From Saturnia japonica (lineage: Eukaryota; Arthropoda; Insecta; Lepidoptera; Saturniidae): a DNA stretch of 64,000 bases. The translations under genes and the position numbers were made by a program. The stretch covers positions 861,190-925,189 of the forward strand of contig CM065311.1 in the NCBI GenBank assembly GCA_033032175.1, read 5' to 3'. This document shows positions 22,955-35,031 of this stretch, piece after piece; position 1 is the stretch's first letter, and each line of letters starts with the position of its first letter. The notes beneath the pieces were generated by a model that saw nothing but the letters and a program-made list of their open reading frames with translations, did no database searches and was not told where the DNA came from.

Positions 22955-23490
22955 TTTCTAACATTCCTATTCACTCTAAATTAAATTTTCCCTTGAATTT
23001 AAAAACCAGAGTACTATTGTTTAAATGTCACAATCTTGTTTTAGAATTAGTTTTAGCTTTGATCCCTGGCCATTGTGGGATTTTAGGAAATGAAACTGTT
23101 TAAATTTGTGCTAAAAATGCTTCAAGTTATGGATGTGACACTCACTCCAAGACATTCTCTCTAGACTTGCGTGCTCATGTGAAACCTCAACTTTTTCAAT
23201 CGTGGTAAGATCTTTGGATGAATTCTGATCCATTGAAGGCCAAACATTATAAAAGTATCCAACAAAACATTCCTGCTAATCCCTGGGGTTTTTTTAAATG
23301 CCTACATGTGGGTTTCTTCTTATATTATTCGCCTTCGTTTAGACCATGTATGCTCTGTTGTTTTCATCGTAAAAATACTTGTCCGTGAGGCGTGACCACT
23401 CTTTATTTGAGTACGGTCTTGACGAGGGATCCGTAGATGACATATTTTTTAATTGCCCCAAACTATCTTGTTCCAATGATCATCTTCTTT
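22955..23490 (+). pseudogene. Decayed LINE RNase H and C-terminal region
   Basis: Near 23040-23100 a frame reads LALIPGHCGILGNETV, the last RNase H motif of LINE polyproteins. About 250 bases on, a frame reads IIRLRLDHVCSV, and near 23400-23460 another reads FEYGLDEGSVDDIFFNCP, a common C-terminal finger region. Stops and frame changes lie between them. The order suggests the 3' part of an RNase H-bearing LINE such as the I or R1/LOA group. Confidence 0.62.
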
Positions 23491-24590
23491 GTAATATTCC
23501 TCGTGCTAGTAATGTCAATACATTACTTAGGTACTTATTATATGTATTCTACATATATTGAAATATTTAGTGTCTTTATTTATCGTAATAATACAATTGT
23601 AATGTACTCTTTGTTCGTGTCTTTATAGAATATAGTTATGCTATTAATTTTTATATGTTTAACATACATGTAGTTTTATAATATCCCTATAGTACCCATA
23701 TCAAGTAATAAGTATAAATTTGTGACTTTTTTATGTTGTATCAATGTAACCTTTTTATGGTTTATTTTACAGTACACCGAACATTTGGCAACTAAATTCT
23801 TTAGCGTATATTTGTCACACTTGGCATTGGCAAAATTGCCTACATAGACAGAAAACCAAGATAAATAGAAATAAAATAAAACAAGTATATACCAGAGAGT
23901 GTATACCAGTTTATACGTGTACCAGACAAATAAAAATTATGGTGTACGATTGTTGCAATTCTTACCTGGCAGCCCTGGCTTAGACTGGGGATGGGCAAGA
24001 GAAAAATATATTTCGGCTATTATCGAACCGATGTTTTTTATAAGTACCGATAATGTTTGAGTGAAAAATGTCACTAATTCAATAAATCGTCATATTTTGC
24101 ATGATTATTCATACATATTCCCAAACATAAAAAGTTCTTAAAAAATTTTATAATTCTGCGTTTTCATTATTTGCTAATAAGCAAAATGATACTTAGTATT
24201 TAGATGAGTGACCAAATTGATTGTATTACCCCAGGGTTTGTCAGACAAATTTCTAGAAGCGGCCATATATTGTTTAATAGTTCAATGCAAAAAGCAATGC
24301 AATTGATCTCGACGACGCTGTCCAGTTGTTACCATCACATATACACAACTAATTTTCGTATATAGTAAGACCTAACACAAAACAAAAAGGTTTACAGTAA
24401 AATCCCTTTTTAAAAAGAATGTGGGGAGATTTTTTAATATAAACGATGCACGGAGATTATGCTAGTTAGATATCATGCTAGCTTAGTTACGTTAAAAATA
24501 TATGTATCATAATTGATATGAATTCGATACTTTGAAATAAATATTAAATATCAATATGTCTCTATTAAAAATATCAACATTTTTTCCTGA
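23491..24590. other. Gene-free spacer upstream of the Nudix gene
   Basis: A/T-rich sequence without a recognisable gene. A short segment at 24005-24060 contains ttatcgaaccgatg and accgataatgtt. Confidence 0.4.
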
Positions 24591-24594
24591 CTGA

Positions 24595-24660
24595 AAATAC
24601 TGTTAGCCTTAGGGGTCCGGGAGCCTCTGACGGCTTTTACAGCTTCACCGGACTTGGAAA
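24595..24660 (-). repeat. Fragment of the poly(A) retroposon tail
   Basis: The string atactgttagccttaggggt, then cttttacagcttcaccggac, matches the tail of the repeat at 13971-14283 with small changes. Confidence 0.65.
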
Positions 24661-24674
24661 AAATTTATAATATA

Positions 24675-24708
24675 TATCGATATTTATATATGTATGAATA
24701 TATCGATA
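24675..24708. promoter_or_regulatory. Pair of TATCGATA motifs upstream of NUDT19
   Basis: Two exact TATCGATA octamers lie at 24675-24682 and 24701-24708, about 270-300 bases before the NUDT19 start codon. In flies this octamer is the DRE bound by DREF in promoters of housekeeping genes. The motif is seen directly; a role here is inferred from position only. Confidence 0.4.
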
Positions 24709-24973
24709 TTTTTTACCCTTCCACGGGAGTCTATGTCTAACAATGTCTATTAGTCTATTTATTTTTTGGTAAAATATTTGTAAAATTGTTCGAAGATTGT
24801 GATTTTACTCTTTGATTGTGATTTGTGTACCCTGAAGCAGTATTAATCTGACTGAAAACGCGTAAGTTGTTAACTTTAGATTTAAATTAGAACACGATAT
24901 AATTGTAGTACAGTAATATTATCTATTAAAGTGCCGCACTACGTTGAAGTTTTAGTGTCTGCTATCGGCAATC

Positions 24974-25284
24974 ATGAACACTGTTAGAAAAAATTGGCGT
25001 GACGCTGCTTCGTTGATATTGCTCACGAAGCGTAATGTAGAGGTGGTGTCGCGTGCCTCCAAACGTGCCGCAATTAATTACGACATTCTATTGCAGACTC
25101 GTACAAATAGTGGTTCGTTCGCGAACAGCGTGGTGTTCCCCGGCGGTGTCTCTGAGCTTGCCGACGGCGACGAACGCTGGTCACAACTTTTCAAGAGTTT
25201 CGGTTATACCCAAAGCGATTTTGAAACCTTGTACTGTGCTAGTGCCGCCCCTACAATTTTATTTCAAACTAACCCTGTTCAAAG
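24974..25284 (+). CDS. Nudt19: NUDT19 exon 1
   Basis: Encodes residues 1-103 and two bases of Arg104. It contains LILLTKR at the first strand and NSVVFPGGVSE. The donor is aaag|gtaata. Without splicing the frame stops at 25286. Confidence 0.92.
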
Positions 25285-28200
25285 GTAATATTTTGAAGCT
25301 ATTTATTGAAATCTCCCTTTTTATTGCTTTGACCTTTCATCGTACAATTTGAGTACAAGGTTTTTCAATGTTAAAACTAATTTTTGATATATTAGCACAA
25401 TCAGTTATTAGGATGTATTGAAACAATTCAAATATAAATAAAAAATTGTGAAAATTGATAACTTGTGTCAAGGTCTTAAAAATCATACTAACTAAAAGAT
25501 GATGTTAAATGTAGTGTAAACAATGTTTACCTCTAGTACATTGATAGTTTCCTCATAATAAGTAAACATATCATGTATCAAAAATTTTAAAACTGTTATC
25601 TAACATTACTTAATGTATTACAAATTGAAACTTTCACTAACCAAATGTAATTCAAAATTATAGAATCTTATAGCTTCTTTCAATTAGACTTTAAATAAAT
25701 GTAAACAAACATGGCTGACAAGGGAATTAAATGTCAAATGATATAAAAAGAAAATGATGGAAACAACAGCTTGTCTGGCTGTACATAGTGTTAGATAGTG
25801 TACATAGTGATAGAGTGTTAGATCCAACACATGTACGGTAGTGAAAGCTGGATATGGCAGAAAAAACATGAAAGTAGAAATGAGAGCGCTAGGAGTATGT
25901 TAGGAGTGAAAGGATATGAAATAGTGTGATATAAATGAATTCACACAGAATGAGAAAGGGATGCTTTGAGGTTTGGGGCATGTAGAGTTCATGTATGAAA
26001 GAAGAATAATTATTTTTAGATAGAGTTATAGGATGAGTTTAAATGAGAAATTTAGAAGAGGAAGGCCTAAACAAATGTTCCACAATCAAATCAAGGATGT
26101 TTTGAAGAAAGTACTCTTAAACACTGAGCTTACTTAATTGAAAATATTGATGAATTTTGAAGAAGCAAAAGATGTATTCAGGGATTGTGGCAAGTAGAAG
26201 GATGTGGTTTTTGTCTATCCCATTGTGAAAGAGGTGTGATGTATGTATGAAAACAAAGATATTAGCAATTTACAAATTAGCTAATTATCTAATTTGCTAG
26301 TTCCAACAATAATCCACTAATTCAGTTCGACTGACATAGATAATATTGAAAAAGTTCCAGCTGAATTATGTGATTGCCATTCTAACATCGTCTTCTGATG
26401 TAACAGTGACTGTTCTCAGATAAGATATTTATTGATAACTAACTATACAGTTGTGATCTAAGTAATGCTGCAGTGAACATTTACTTTAATGTAACTTAAT
26501 TATGTTTACATTAGGTATGTTACAAATGTTCGCATTCTCATATTCAAAGATTTGCATCATTTTAAACATTTGCTTCAACACTCTCAGTCACATCATTTAG
26601 TGTGAATGTTTTGCAAATGCAAGTGCATCAGGAGTGGTCCTGAATTCCTAAAGCGATGAAGCCTCCGATGTGCTATCTGGACCTGAAGACACTGCTGTGT
26701 GAAATCAAAGCTGAAATTAAGTCATATTCTAAAGAAAAATTAGCCTCTCTCTTGAGGAAAATCCTCTCTGGTTGTTGAAAAACAAAATTAAATATGACAA
26801 ATTGGCAGATATTACATAATAAGATAATACAAGTATCTCAGCACTCACACCTTTCAGTGTATGGAGTGAGCAATTATTAATGTAGCAGGCCTTATGTATG
26901 AGCCATTGAGAAATCATCTAATGGCGAAATACTGACTGAAAAATACTTATTTTTGTAATATAATTTGCCGCTTTTTAAATTTTATAATAATAATTATACA
27001 TATAATTTTATTGCTATTTAAACTTAGTAAATGACAAGGCCAAACTTTTCTTAAGCATTTGTCAGTTCTCATTCATGGTTGATGACCACAAATTCGTTTT
27101 GTCATTCATAACATCCCTGGTTTACATGAATGACTTGTTTACACAAACTAGGGTACATGATCACTCTAATCCTTAAAAAAGAAGTTTCTCTAACTACTAA
27201 AATTGTGTCTGCTGGCACAACTGCTAAGGGAATAATTTTATGAGTGTTTGGAAACTTTGGTAATAAATAAATAAATCAAGGTGAAATAAATATTTAAAAA
27301 TGTTTTAGACATATCCAATTAAGAATAACAGCTATAAGAGAAACATTTGAAGAGTTGGGATTACTACTATGCTGTCAGAAACATAAAAAGGACAGAGCAG
27401 ACAAATGGGCAAACATTATTTTTGATATTGATGTCAAACTGTGGCAAGATCGGGTAAGAATAAATATGTAATTATGAAACAAGTACAATACAGTACAATC
27501 CTAACACGACGTCGACCACTGAGAGATTGTAATCAGTCGACGATCACTGCTGTCATGCCGGCTTGCAATAATTTAACTGGATATGCACAAGCTGATCCCG
27601 AAATGCGACACGCAAAAGCGAGTCACTATGACGAACTTTTCACCACATACATGGATGTCGCGACCCAGCCGGACTGTACAACCTTACCACTACGCTATTG
27701 CCATTTCCTCATGCGTTAATCAGCAGAGTGTACCACACGCAGGGGAAGTTGATTTGGGCGTCTCAGCTTGAAGATGTAATTCGACAACCCTTACACCCCT
27801 CTTAGCTCGCGATGCGCTATGCATAGATTGGCCATGGATCGGGTGGCTGCAGCGGCATGCTAGACAACCGTTTCGCTACGAATGATATTTTTGGTTGTGC
27901 TTTATTTTAAACCTGTAATATCTTCTACATTATTCATTTTTATGGTATAACTAGCTGTGCACGCGGCTTCGCTCACGTGGAATACAGAATGCCATCGATC
28001 GGGCAGACGTGCGAATCTTGCTTCCCCGCTCCCAGCTTAAAGACAAAAATGCTTATTTTGAGTTTTCCTTAGAAGACAGACATATGTCTATAAAAGTATA
28101 AAGTATATACTTTCCGTGACTTTTTTGTAGTTCTTTTAATGTCTATAATTATGTAGTACATTAATTTGATATATATGTCATGGTTTACTCGGCGTAAGCC

Positions 28201-31200
28201 ATTAAAGCGCTCGAATCGATTTACCGTGAGCAGTTTCTTTTTATATGCGCGAAACTCTTGTTCTTTTTCTAAAATAAAAGTCGCATAAGTTACTCCTTAT
28301 AACATCGGCTATCTACCAATGAAAGTCCCGTCAAAATCGATCCAACCGTTTTAGAGATTACCCGGAACAAACAGACAGACAAAAATGTTAAAAGTGTTTT
28401 TTTTTATTAATAGTACATATAGATGTACCGGATAGAATGTAATTCGTGGTGTTCGAGTAGTTTAGACCAGTTGAATATAGATTCAATACCCGCATGCTCG
28501 AACCCATATATTATATACGAACGAATTCTTTGGATTTCGCGTATTTACACAACATTTTGTACAATTTAATAACACTGACGGTGAAGGAAACTTGAATGCT
28601 TGAAAATGTTCCTGTAGTACTCCACTGTATGTGGAAATCATAGAGAAATGATTTCACAGCGTTTGAAATCGCCAATACGTCGTGGGCTGGCATTGTGATT
28701 AACACCGTACCTGCCTTGGGAAAATGACTTTGCCCAGCAATGGGACACTTACAGGTTGATATTATTAATATTATGTTACTTTAAATGCTACAATATCCTA
28801 CATTAAATGCTCATCAAGGTAACTAACATATTTACTGTATAAGGATTAATACTAAATAGGTGAAAATAGCTTCTCAAATAACCTAATATTTTATAATAAA
28901 AATGGTTAGTGAGTCAACCTTTAGAGATAGACATGCCATCGCGGACTTGTCTCTTGGCTTTTTGAAGAATTACGATTATTTAATACATTTGTTTTATGAA
29001 TCTGTTAAGGATTAGCTAGCGGAAGCTATGTAGGCACCAGAAAATCGATTTTCGTAACGACTTGGTTACAAAACATGAAATATTCTCTACTATAATACAT
29101 AAACTAAATTAGAATGTATTCAGAGTGGCAGAAGTGCCGATAATAAAGTTTTTGGCCGATACCGAGCCTTCAGCCAGTCACTAATAATGATATTGTGTAT
29201 TTCTTCATACTCGGAGCATATTTACATATGAATTACTATTAAAATAGGTTTAAATAACAATTTACGAATGAAATTTATGTATAAATTGTAAACTAATTTT
29301 TTTTTAAATGTATTAATATTATGTTATGCTCAAGAACACTGCGTTAATAATTAAGTTATATAACCTATACTTTACATAAAATATTATAGAGTTGAAATCT
29401 TTACATTAAATATATTTAAGATAAAATAGAACGGGGGGTTAGAATCATTGACGGAACACATTTCGACAGATTGTACCTACGCCATCGCACAGAAACTACT
29501 GGAATAAATTTTATGAAATTTGATGGTGGTTGTAGTTTATAGTCGGGAGGTACATACAGGATGCATTTTTACACGTATGGACGATTGTGTGTCTATAAAT
29601 TGCATTTAAATTATGCACATATAAAAAAAGGATGTATGTATATGTAATATTATATTAAAAATAATTAGTGAAATTATACAAAATCAATCGAAATTATTTT
29701 ATGTTGACGTAATTTTCAATAAATGAAATCGTATTTATGTTCCAGAAGTATTCATTAATGGCACTATACGTCTTTGTTTAATGGTTATTACCTACTGGCT
29801 GGTACCCGCAACTTCGTCTGCATATTATTGGATATACACAGACTGATCTCGGAACACGACAAAGCAAAAAAAATCGCCGTTTTTGCGTGATCGAGTAACA
29901 AACATAGAAACTTTCCATTTATTATATTTGTAGGATAACACTGGTTAAACTATGACTTTTACCGGGATAAAAAGTACCCTGTCTTGTGTGCCAAATTTCA
30001 TTGAGATCTGTTCAGCCGTTTCAGCGTGATTGAGTAACAAACATCCAAACATACACACTTTTACATTTATTATATTAGTAGGATGTTAGGATAATAATTT
30101 TTATGTTAGGTTTACCCCGAATTAAAGTTATCACGAAATTGGTTTAATATTTATTCGCACACGTAAGTATATTTTCTGTAAGCACGTGTATCAATAATTT
30201 AAGACTGGACTTATTCATTTTGCAGAATTTAATATTGTTTTTAAAATTTTACAATAATTAAGAATATCCCTGTTAATTTTATTCACTTTACAGTTTGGTC
30301 TATTTCGATCTAAACTTCTACGATAGATGACGTTTTTAAGTGGTTTTGTGCTATCGAGATTATTATTAAATTACAAAAACATATAATTCGTCACTAGATA
30401 TTAACGGTTATTATTTATTAAATGAAACATAGCTTTTCCTAAAAGATTGCAAAACTTTAAATTTTCGTATTGACTTATTCAGCTCGTATGTCTTTGGGAT
30501 TGTTTTGGATTTTATGTTTGCTCATGTTTGTTTTATTTTTAAATTTAATTTCCTATTGCACTACCAACAAGAATATTTTTTTCCACATTACCACTGGTTA
30601 GCTGGAAGAAAATGCTTTAAAAGCATTAGGTTCGCCAGTGTACAAGCTAAATCATTTTAATTGGTATCTACTGATCAAATACCGTCAGGTGAGATTGAGG
30701 TGAGGTTTTTTTGTTAGTTGCTGTTTTTCATACGCGAAATATACCACGCGGACGAAGTTGCAGGCACTGCTAGTAATAATATAATAAAAAGATGAACACA
30801 GCCTGTGGTGTGGTTTAAAATTTATGAAAATCAAAGTTTGACCAAACATTATAATAAATAATCAGTCACACAATCTTTTCTGATGATTATATGCATTTTC
30901 TTTACTACCAGATTTATTAAATAAACCCTAACTACTTATTAAGCGTATAAATTATAATAAGTGCTATACCAAACCTTATGCTTTAAGTGGTTAATATTGT
31001 AGATAGCATTAATTAAAAAAAAATATATATATATATTGTGCAATCAGTTCCGTTCAATTATATATACGTGTTATAAAACTAAAAATGAAAGTAGGTGGTT
31101 AATTATAGATACTTAATTAAGTGATATTTTAATTATCTACAACAAAATACAAGACAATTTTTAGCAAAATAGAAAACCAATTTCAACGATTTTGAGTAAT

Positions 31201-34200
31201 TCCTTACCATATCTTCGAAGTCCAAGGTCCATAGCCAATTAAATTAGAACGGGACCACCATTAAGGTATGCCTTTTCCAAAAAAAAAACATCTAAATCAG
31301 TTCATAAACAAAAAAGGCTGAACATCCATAACAAAAAACATTCGAATTTAGTAACCTCAGTCTTTTTTTGCAGTCGGTTAAAAACATTTAATTTCCATCA
31401 ACAAAATGACTATCAATGAACACATTAAGTAAAATTATCTTTATTATTATTGGTGATAAATTATACATAAAAATAATATTATTTCAAATACGCTTCCATT
31501 ATCTCTTATCGATATTTAGAAATTTAATCACAATCTTAGCTGACGTGAATGAATGTGTAACTAAAGATGGTAACAATAATAAATTAAACTCCAATAAGGT
31601 ATTTGTGTCAGATTTTCATTTTGAAAGTGGTGGCTAGCTACGCAGGCCTACGACCATGCTATAGTGTTATCACGATGTTTTTCTTCACCACATGCTGACC
31701 CTGTCCAGAAAAAGCGATTTCTCCGTCAATCATCTCGCGCGTACGTCGCATTCTTTCTGGACGTGAAAGAGCGTTTTAGGCACGATCATTTTTGGGGATG
31801 GATTCAAACGAAGGAATACTAAAAAGTACTTAGTACATCCAATTCTTTACGATAGAATGACAAATAGTATTTATGTTTGTAACTTTGTATTCAAATTTAA
31901 GACGTCATGAGAAAGCTATCTACTTACCAATTTTCTTTTTTTTTTTGTTTTCTTTATCTGAAAACAATAAAACAAGTTCTTCCCAAGCCCTTTCTTTTAA
32001 GATTCCATTCCCGTAATAGTCCATATCCCATAATTCCGGTCTTTTTTCTATAAGTCAGATATAAATACAATGACCTTTTATAAATAAACGTGTTATACTC
32101 TCACTAAACGTAATTTCAAAACGGCACAAATATTGTTATCAGCTTGTTGTAATAAATGAGATAGAAAGTCACAGCGTAATACAGAAACTCTGTTGTCAAA
32201 AAAATATAAGTTTCTTCTCGCTTACGCCCGCCGGTATCAAGTCAAAAGGGAATTGAGGGCAATTGCCCCTCATTCAAGATGCCATATATAGAGTGTCAAT
32301 GCCGGAACAACTTATAAAATATCATTGTATAAATGGATATATATTTAATATGAAAAAAGCTTTCAATTATTCAATAGTTTATTAATAAACAAGTAATCAA
32401 ACAGTGTGGCGGTAGCCGACCGCTGCTGTTAGCGGGCAAATTTTAATTCCTTGACGGGCCACTTTATGGCCTACGGAACTGGGTTTGGGCAGCCTTGAAT
32501 TATATCCTCTCCTTTCCACAACAGAACCAATGGGCATCGAAGTGTGTTCACCTCGACACGAACTAAGAAGTTCTCTATGCTTTATCTTTGTCGTACCACG
32601 AAACTGTGGAACCATCTTCTGGTTAATATGTTCCCTCCTTACGATACCCGACGCCCTTACTTCATGTCGGCTGTCATGAAAGCGGGCGACGACCACCGAC
32701 TGATTTCGATCTCTTGGTGTTCGCCGTTGTGTTTAAATTATACTGTTCTTACGATCTATATAACTTTTTTAGATAAGCAAAAACCCAGAACAGCTGTGGA
32801 ATCTATGTACAGAACACAACTGCTACCCGGACATATGGTCATTACATTACTGGAGCAATTGGTTAACTCCAATAAGTTATCCAAAGCGGTTCAACACAGC
32901 ATTCTTTGTCGCCGGATTGGGAAGTAAGCCTGCTAATGTGAAAGGCAACTCGGAGGTGAAGTCTGTTGAGGTAATTATAAAAAATATATAATTTCCAAAA
33001 TTTCCTGTTCAATTTAATTTAAAAATTAATTAAGTAAAGATTTTTCTTAAATAATTAACTTTATTTTTTTTACTCGCAGATTAGCCTTTCCACCGTCGGT
33101 ATTTACTTTATGAAGATAGCATTTTTACTTTTGTTTTTAGTGGTCGAGTCCTACAGAAGTACTGAGTAGGACAAATGTGATATTGTATCCGCCACAAATT
33201 TACGAGTTAAACCGATTGTCACATGTGAAAGATATAACTGAACTAATTTCTTTTGCAAAGAATAGAAGCTGTCACAGTGATGAATTCCTTTATCCATTCT
33301 GTGTAAATGTAAAGGATGGCGCTCTCCATATATTACAAGGTTAACTTATTTTAATTATTTTTGTTCCTTGATTGAAAACAAATTAGAGCAAAAATGGCCC
33401 TATATTACATTGGGTTTATTGTGCCTTCGTGAATTATTAATTACCTGTCATGAATTTTTATTTTTTAATCCCGTTATTGTGTTGAGAGTGTTTGAAAAAA
33501 AGGAAAATACAAATTTTGGAAATAATAATTTCATATTTATTTATTTTTCCGTTGGAAAAATTGAGTTTTTTTCTGTGAGTCGCGTGATTGGAAACAAAAA
33601 TTAAAAAATGTGACGTCAACGTTGAACAGATAGTCCTAGCTGTGCCCCGCGGTTTCACCCGCGTGTATATTACTAAGTGTGAAAATAGTGGCTTTAAATT
33701 GTATTCATGCTGAAGAAAATTCATAAGTTTCATTTGAAATTCTAGTAAACTCAATATTTTTATTTATTCAATTACTACGTCACGCGTAGTCACAATCTTA
33801 CTAATATAATAAATGTGAAAGTGTGTATGTTTGGCTGTTTGTTACTCAATCACGCAAAAACGGCTGAACGGATTTAGATGAAATTTGTGACACAGATAGT
33901 CATATTAATATTATTATATTATCATCATATTATTCATACACCTGGAATAACAGATAGGGTATTTTTATCCCGGTAACAGTCGTAGCTTAACCAGTGTTAT
34001 CCTACAAATATAATAAATGTGAAAGTTTGTATATTTGTTACTCAATCACACAAAAACGGCTGAACGGATTTGAATTAAATTAACAACATAGATAGTCTAT
34101 TAACCTGGAATGATACATAGGGTACTTTTATCCTGGTAAAATAAATGGTCGTGTTCCGAAATCAGCTGGTACATATGCAGTAATATAGCGGGGTGGTAGG

Positions 34201-34913
34201 GATCATGTCCACCGTATGGTGAAACCGACTATGTGTATACATAGTGACAAATCCATCCATGATTTTTTTTTTGGTTTGCCTTGATACGAGATCAGTCAGT
34301 GTATATCCAATAATACTCAGACGAAGTCGCGGGTAACAGCTAGTAAGAACTTAATGTCGCGTTTGTTTATGAAATTAAAAATATTTTCATATTACTTTCC
34401 AAGATGTACTAATGAATAAATATTATCTTACGGATTTATTATTTAAAACAACTTTCCAAAAGTTGTCTAATCCTGCATTATCTTGTAAAGAAAATTACAA
34501 AAAATTCTGCTGGTGCACAACTTAATATTTATATTTTCTTCTGGTCTTTAATTTCTATATTATCTTTTATACAAACTCAGTCTTGTATCAATGTTATCAC
34601 TATTAAATGTCTATGGTCTTAAGCTACACTATTATAAAGTTGTGTTTAGTGAATTGATACACATACGAGATACTCCAAAACATTTTTTTTTACAGGTGAT
34701 GAGCTGTATCCCTCAAGTGTAGATTATAACGACAATAATACTATTTATATAGATAAAACAATATTAGAACTAAGAGAGAAATCTAATGTTATCCGTCGCG
34801 TTGAATTTAATAAATTAACAGGAAAGGAAAATACACAATTTGTTATAAAAAATTACAAACCTAATAATCATATCGACATGGGCGACAAAATCTTACCAAT
34901 ACATCATTTTTAA
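24974..34913 (+). CDS. Nudt19: NUDT19-like Nudix hydrolase, five exons
   Basis: The coding exons are 24974-25284, 27309-27453, 32773-32970, 33141-33339 and 34696-34913. All introns are GT-AG and the joined frame stays open for 356 residues, close to the 357-375 usual for vertebrate NUDT19. Members of this family hydrolyse CoA and acyl-CoA to 3',5'-ADP and phosphopantetheine, in mammals in peroxisomes. The start is the first Met after an in-frame stop at 24953. Residues 54-58 are VFPGG. The Nudix signature REtfEELG is at 114-121, separated from the glycines by the long insertion typical of NUDT19. WSNWLTP and RFNTAFFVA follow in exon 3. The C-terminus ends HHF, so the peroxisomal SKL-type signal of mammals is absent. 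Intron 2 (5.3 kb) and the other introns are full of repeats. Confidence 0.93.
25795..26245 (+). pseudogene. RTE-like LINE 3' end in NUDT19 intron 1
   Basis: Frames in order give YGSESWIWQKKHESR, then a degenerate stretch around KGMLRFG, then EEAKDVF-like and LWQVEGCGF phrases ending in a spaced CLSHCERGV. This order is typical of the C-terminal end of lepidopteran RTE or CRE-like reverse transcriptases. Numerous stops show it is inactive. It runs in the same orientation as the host gene. Confidence 0.55.
27309..27453 (+). CDS. Nudt19: NUDT19 exon 2 (Nudix box)
   Basis: The acceptor is tgttttag|a and the donor cgg|gtaaga. It encodes the end of Arg104 and residues 105-152, including AIRETFEELGLLL with the metal-binding glutamates. 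Confidence 0.93.
27480..27945. other. GC-richer unidentified insert in intron 2
   Basis: This part of NUDT19 intron 2 is clearly richer in G and C than its flanks, with frames open for up to 90 codons (27441-27719). I cannot match the translated sequence to a family. Its sharp edges suggest a transposon fragment, ending where the Helitron-like repeat starts at 27950. Confidence 0.4.
27950..28405 (-). repeat. Helitron-like repeat
   Basis: It opens ctagctgtgcacgcggcttc on the + strand and follows the family order through gcgtaagccattaaagcgct, aaataaaagtcgc and aaccgttttagagattaccc. It ends after acagacagacaaaaatg, so the outermost 5' end is missing. Confidence 0.55.
28435..28770 (+). repeat. 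LINE 3' tail, RTE-like
   Basis: The segment ends with ccttgggaaaatgactttgc, then ccagcaatgggacacttaca and ggttgatattatt, a widespread lepidopteran RTE-type 3' end ending in a short simple repeat. The upstream part (28440-28680) has no intact frame. Confidence 0.5.
28771..29794. other. Intron 2 spacer, nothing recognised
   Basis: A/T-rich sequence within NUDT19 intron 2, without exons or named repeats that I can see. Confidence 0.4.
29795..30085 (-). repeat. Helitron-like repeat
   Basis: The + strand starts ggctggtacccgcaacttcg and ends acacttttacatttattata then ttagtagga. The - strand reading (tcctactaatataataaatg … cgaagttgcgggtaccagcc) is the same family as 33790-34344. Confidence 0.6.
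30500..30775 (+). repeat. Dispersed repeat pair member and Helitron-like end
   Basis: The segment ttatgtttgctcatgtttgt, then tcctattgcactacc, then ccacattaccactggttagc and tggaagaaaatgcttt recurs at 51395-51550. It is followed at 30740-30775 by cgcggacgaagttgcaggca and ctgctagt, a Helitron-like 3' end. Confidence 0.55.
31145..31385 (+). repeat. Dispersed repeat family 'aaccaatttcaa'
   Basis: Same order as 2870-3015 and 45855-46085: cgattttgagtaattcc, then tcttcgaagtccaaggtcc, then aaatcagttcataaac, then tttttgcagtcggttaaaa. Confidence 0.6.
31620..31695 (-). repeat. SINE family B scrap
   Basis: The bases ggtggctagctacgcagg, then cgaccatgctatag and atcacgatg, are the reverse complement of the middle of the SINE at 53268-53594. 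Confidence 0.45.
32470..32755 (+). pseudogene. LINE C-terminal fragment beside exon 3
   Basis: A frame encodes YLCRTTKLWNHLLVNMFPPYD, the conserved end of several lepidopteran LINE proteins. It is followed by the tail caccgactgatttcgatctc, then tggtgttcgccgttgtgttt, which recurs near 5690 and 36900. It stops about 20 bases before NUDT19 exon 3. Confidence 0.6.
32773..32970 (+). CDS. Nudt19: NUDT19 exon 3
   Basis: The acceptor is ttttttag|ata and the donor gag|gtaatt, phase 0 at both ends. It encodes residues 153-218 with HYWSNWLTPISYPKRF and TAFFVAGLG, diagnostic for NUDT19. Confidence 0.93.
33141..33339 (+). CDS. Nudt19: NUDT19 exon 4
   Basis: The acceptor is gtttttag|tgg and the donor caag|gttaac. 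It encodes residues 219-284, beginning WSSPTEVL and containing YPPQIYELNRL. Confidence 0.92.
33790..34344 (+). mobile_element. Helitron-like element in NUDT19 intron 4
   Basis: The 5' end is cacaatcttactaatataat (about 33790) and the 3' end gacgaagtcgcgggtaacag then ctag (34343). The 5' module (actcaatcac, then aaaaacggctgaacggattt) occurs twice, at about 33840 and 34040. This shows an internal partial duplication. It has no open frame. Confidence 0.65.
34696..34913 (+). CDS. Nudt19: NUDT19 exon 5 and stop
   Basis: The acceptor is tttttttacag|gtgatg. It encodes residues 285-356 and the TAA at 34911-34913. The last residues are PIHHF, without a peroxisomal signal. Confidence 0.9.
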
Positions 34914-35031
34914 AGTTAATCTGATATAGCAATCCAGTTCACGCCTTACACATTGGCCTTACTAGCTTTTTAAATACGCAGTAACTCTGAATCATATTGA
35001 GTCCTAGTGAAATAGTTTAATAATTATAAAG

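Noticed and set aside
32544..32927. 127-codon + frame overlapping NUDT19 exon 3
   Set aside because: It joins a LINE C-terminal remnant to the exon in the wrong phase. The exon frame fixed by splice phases is different.
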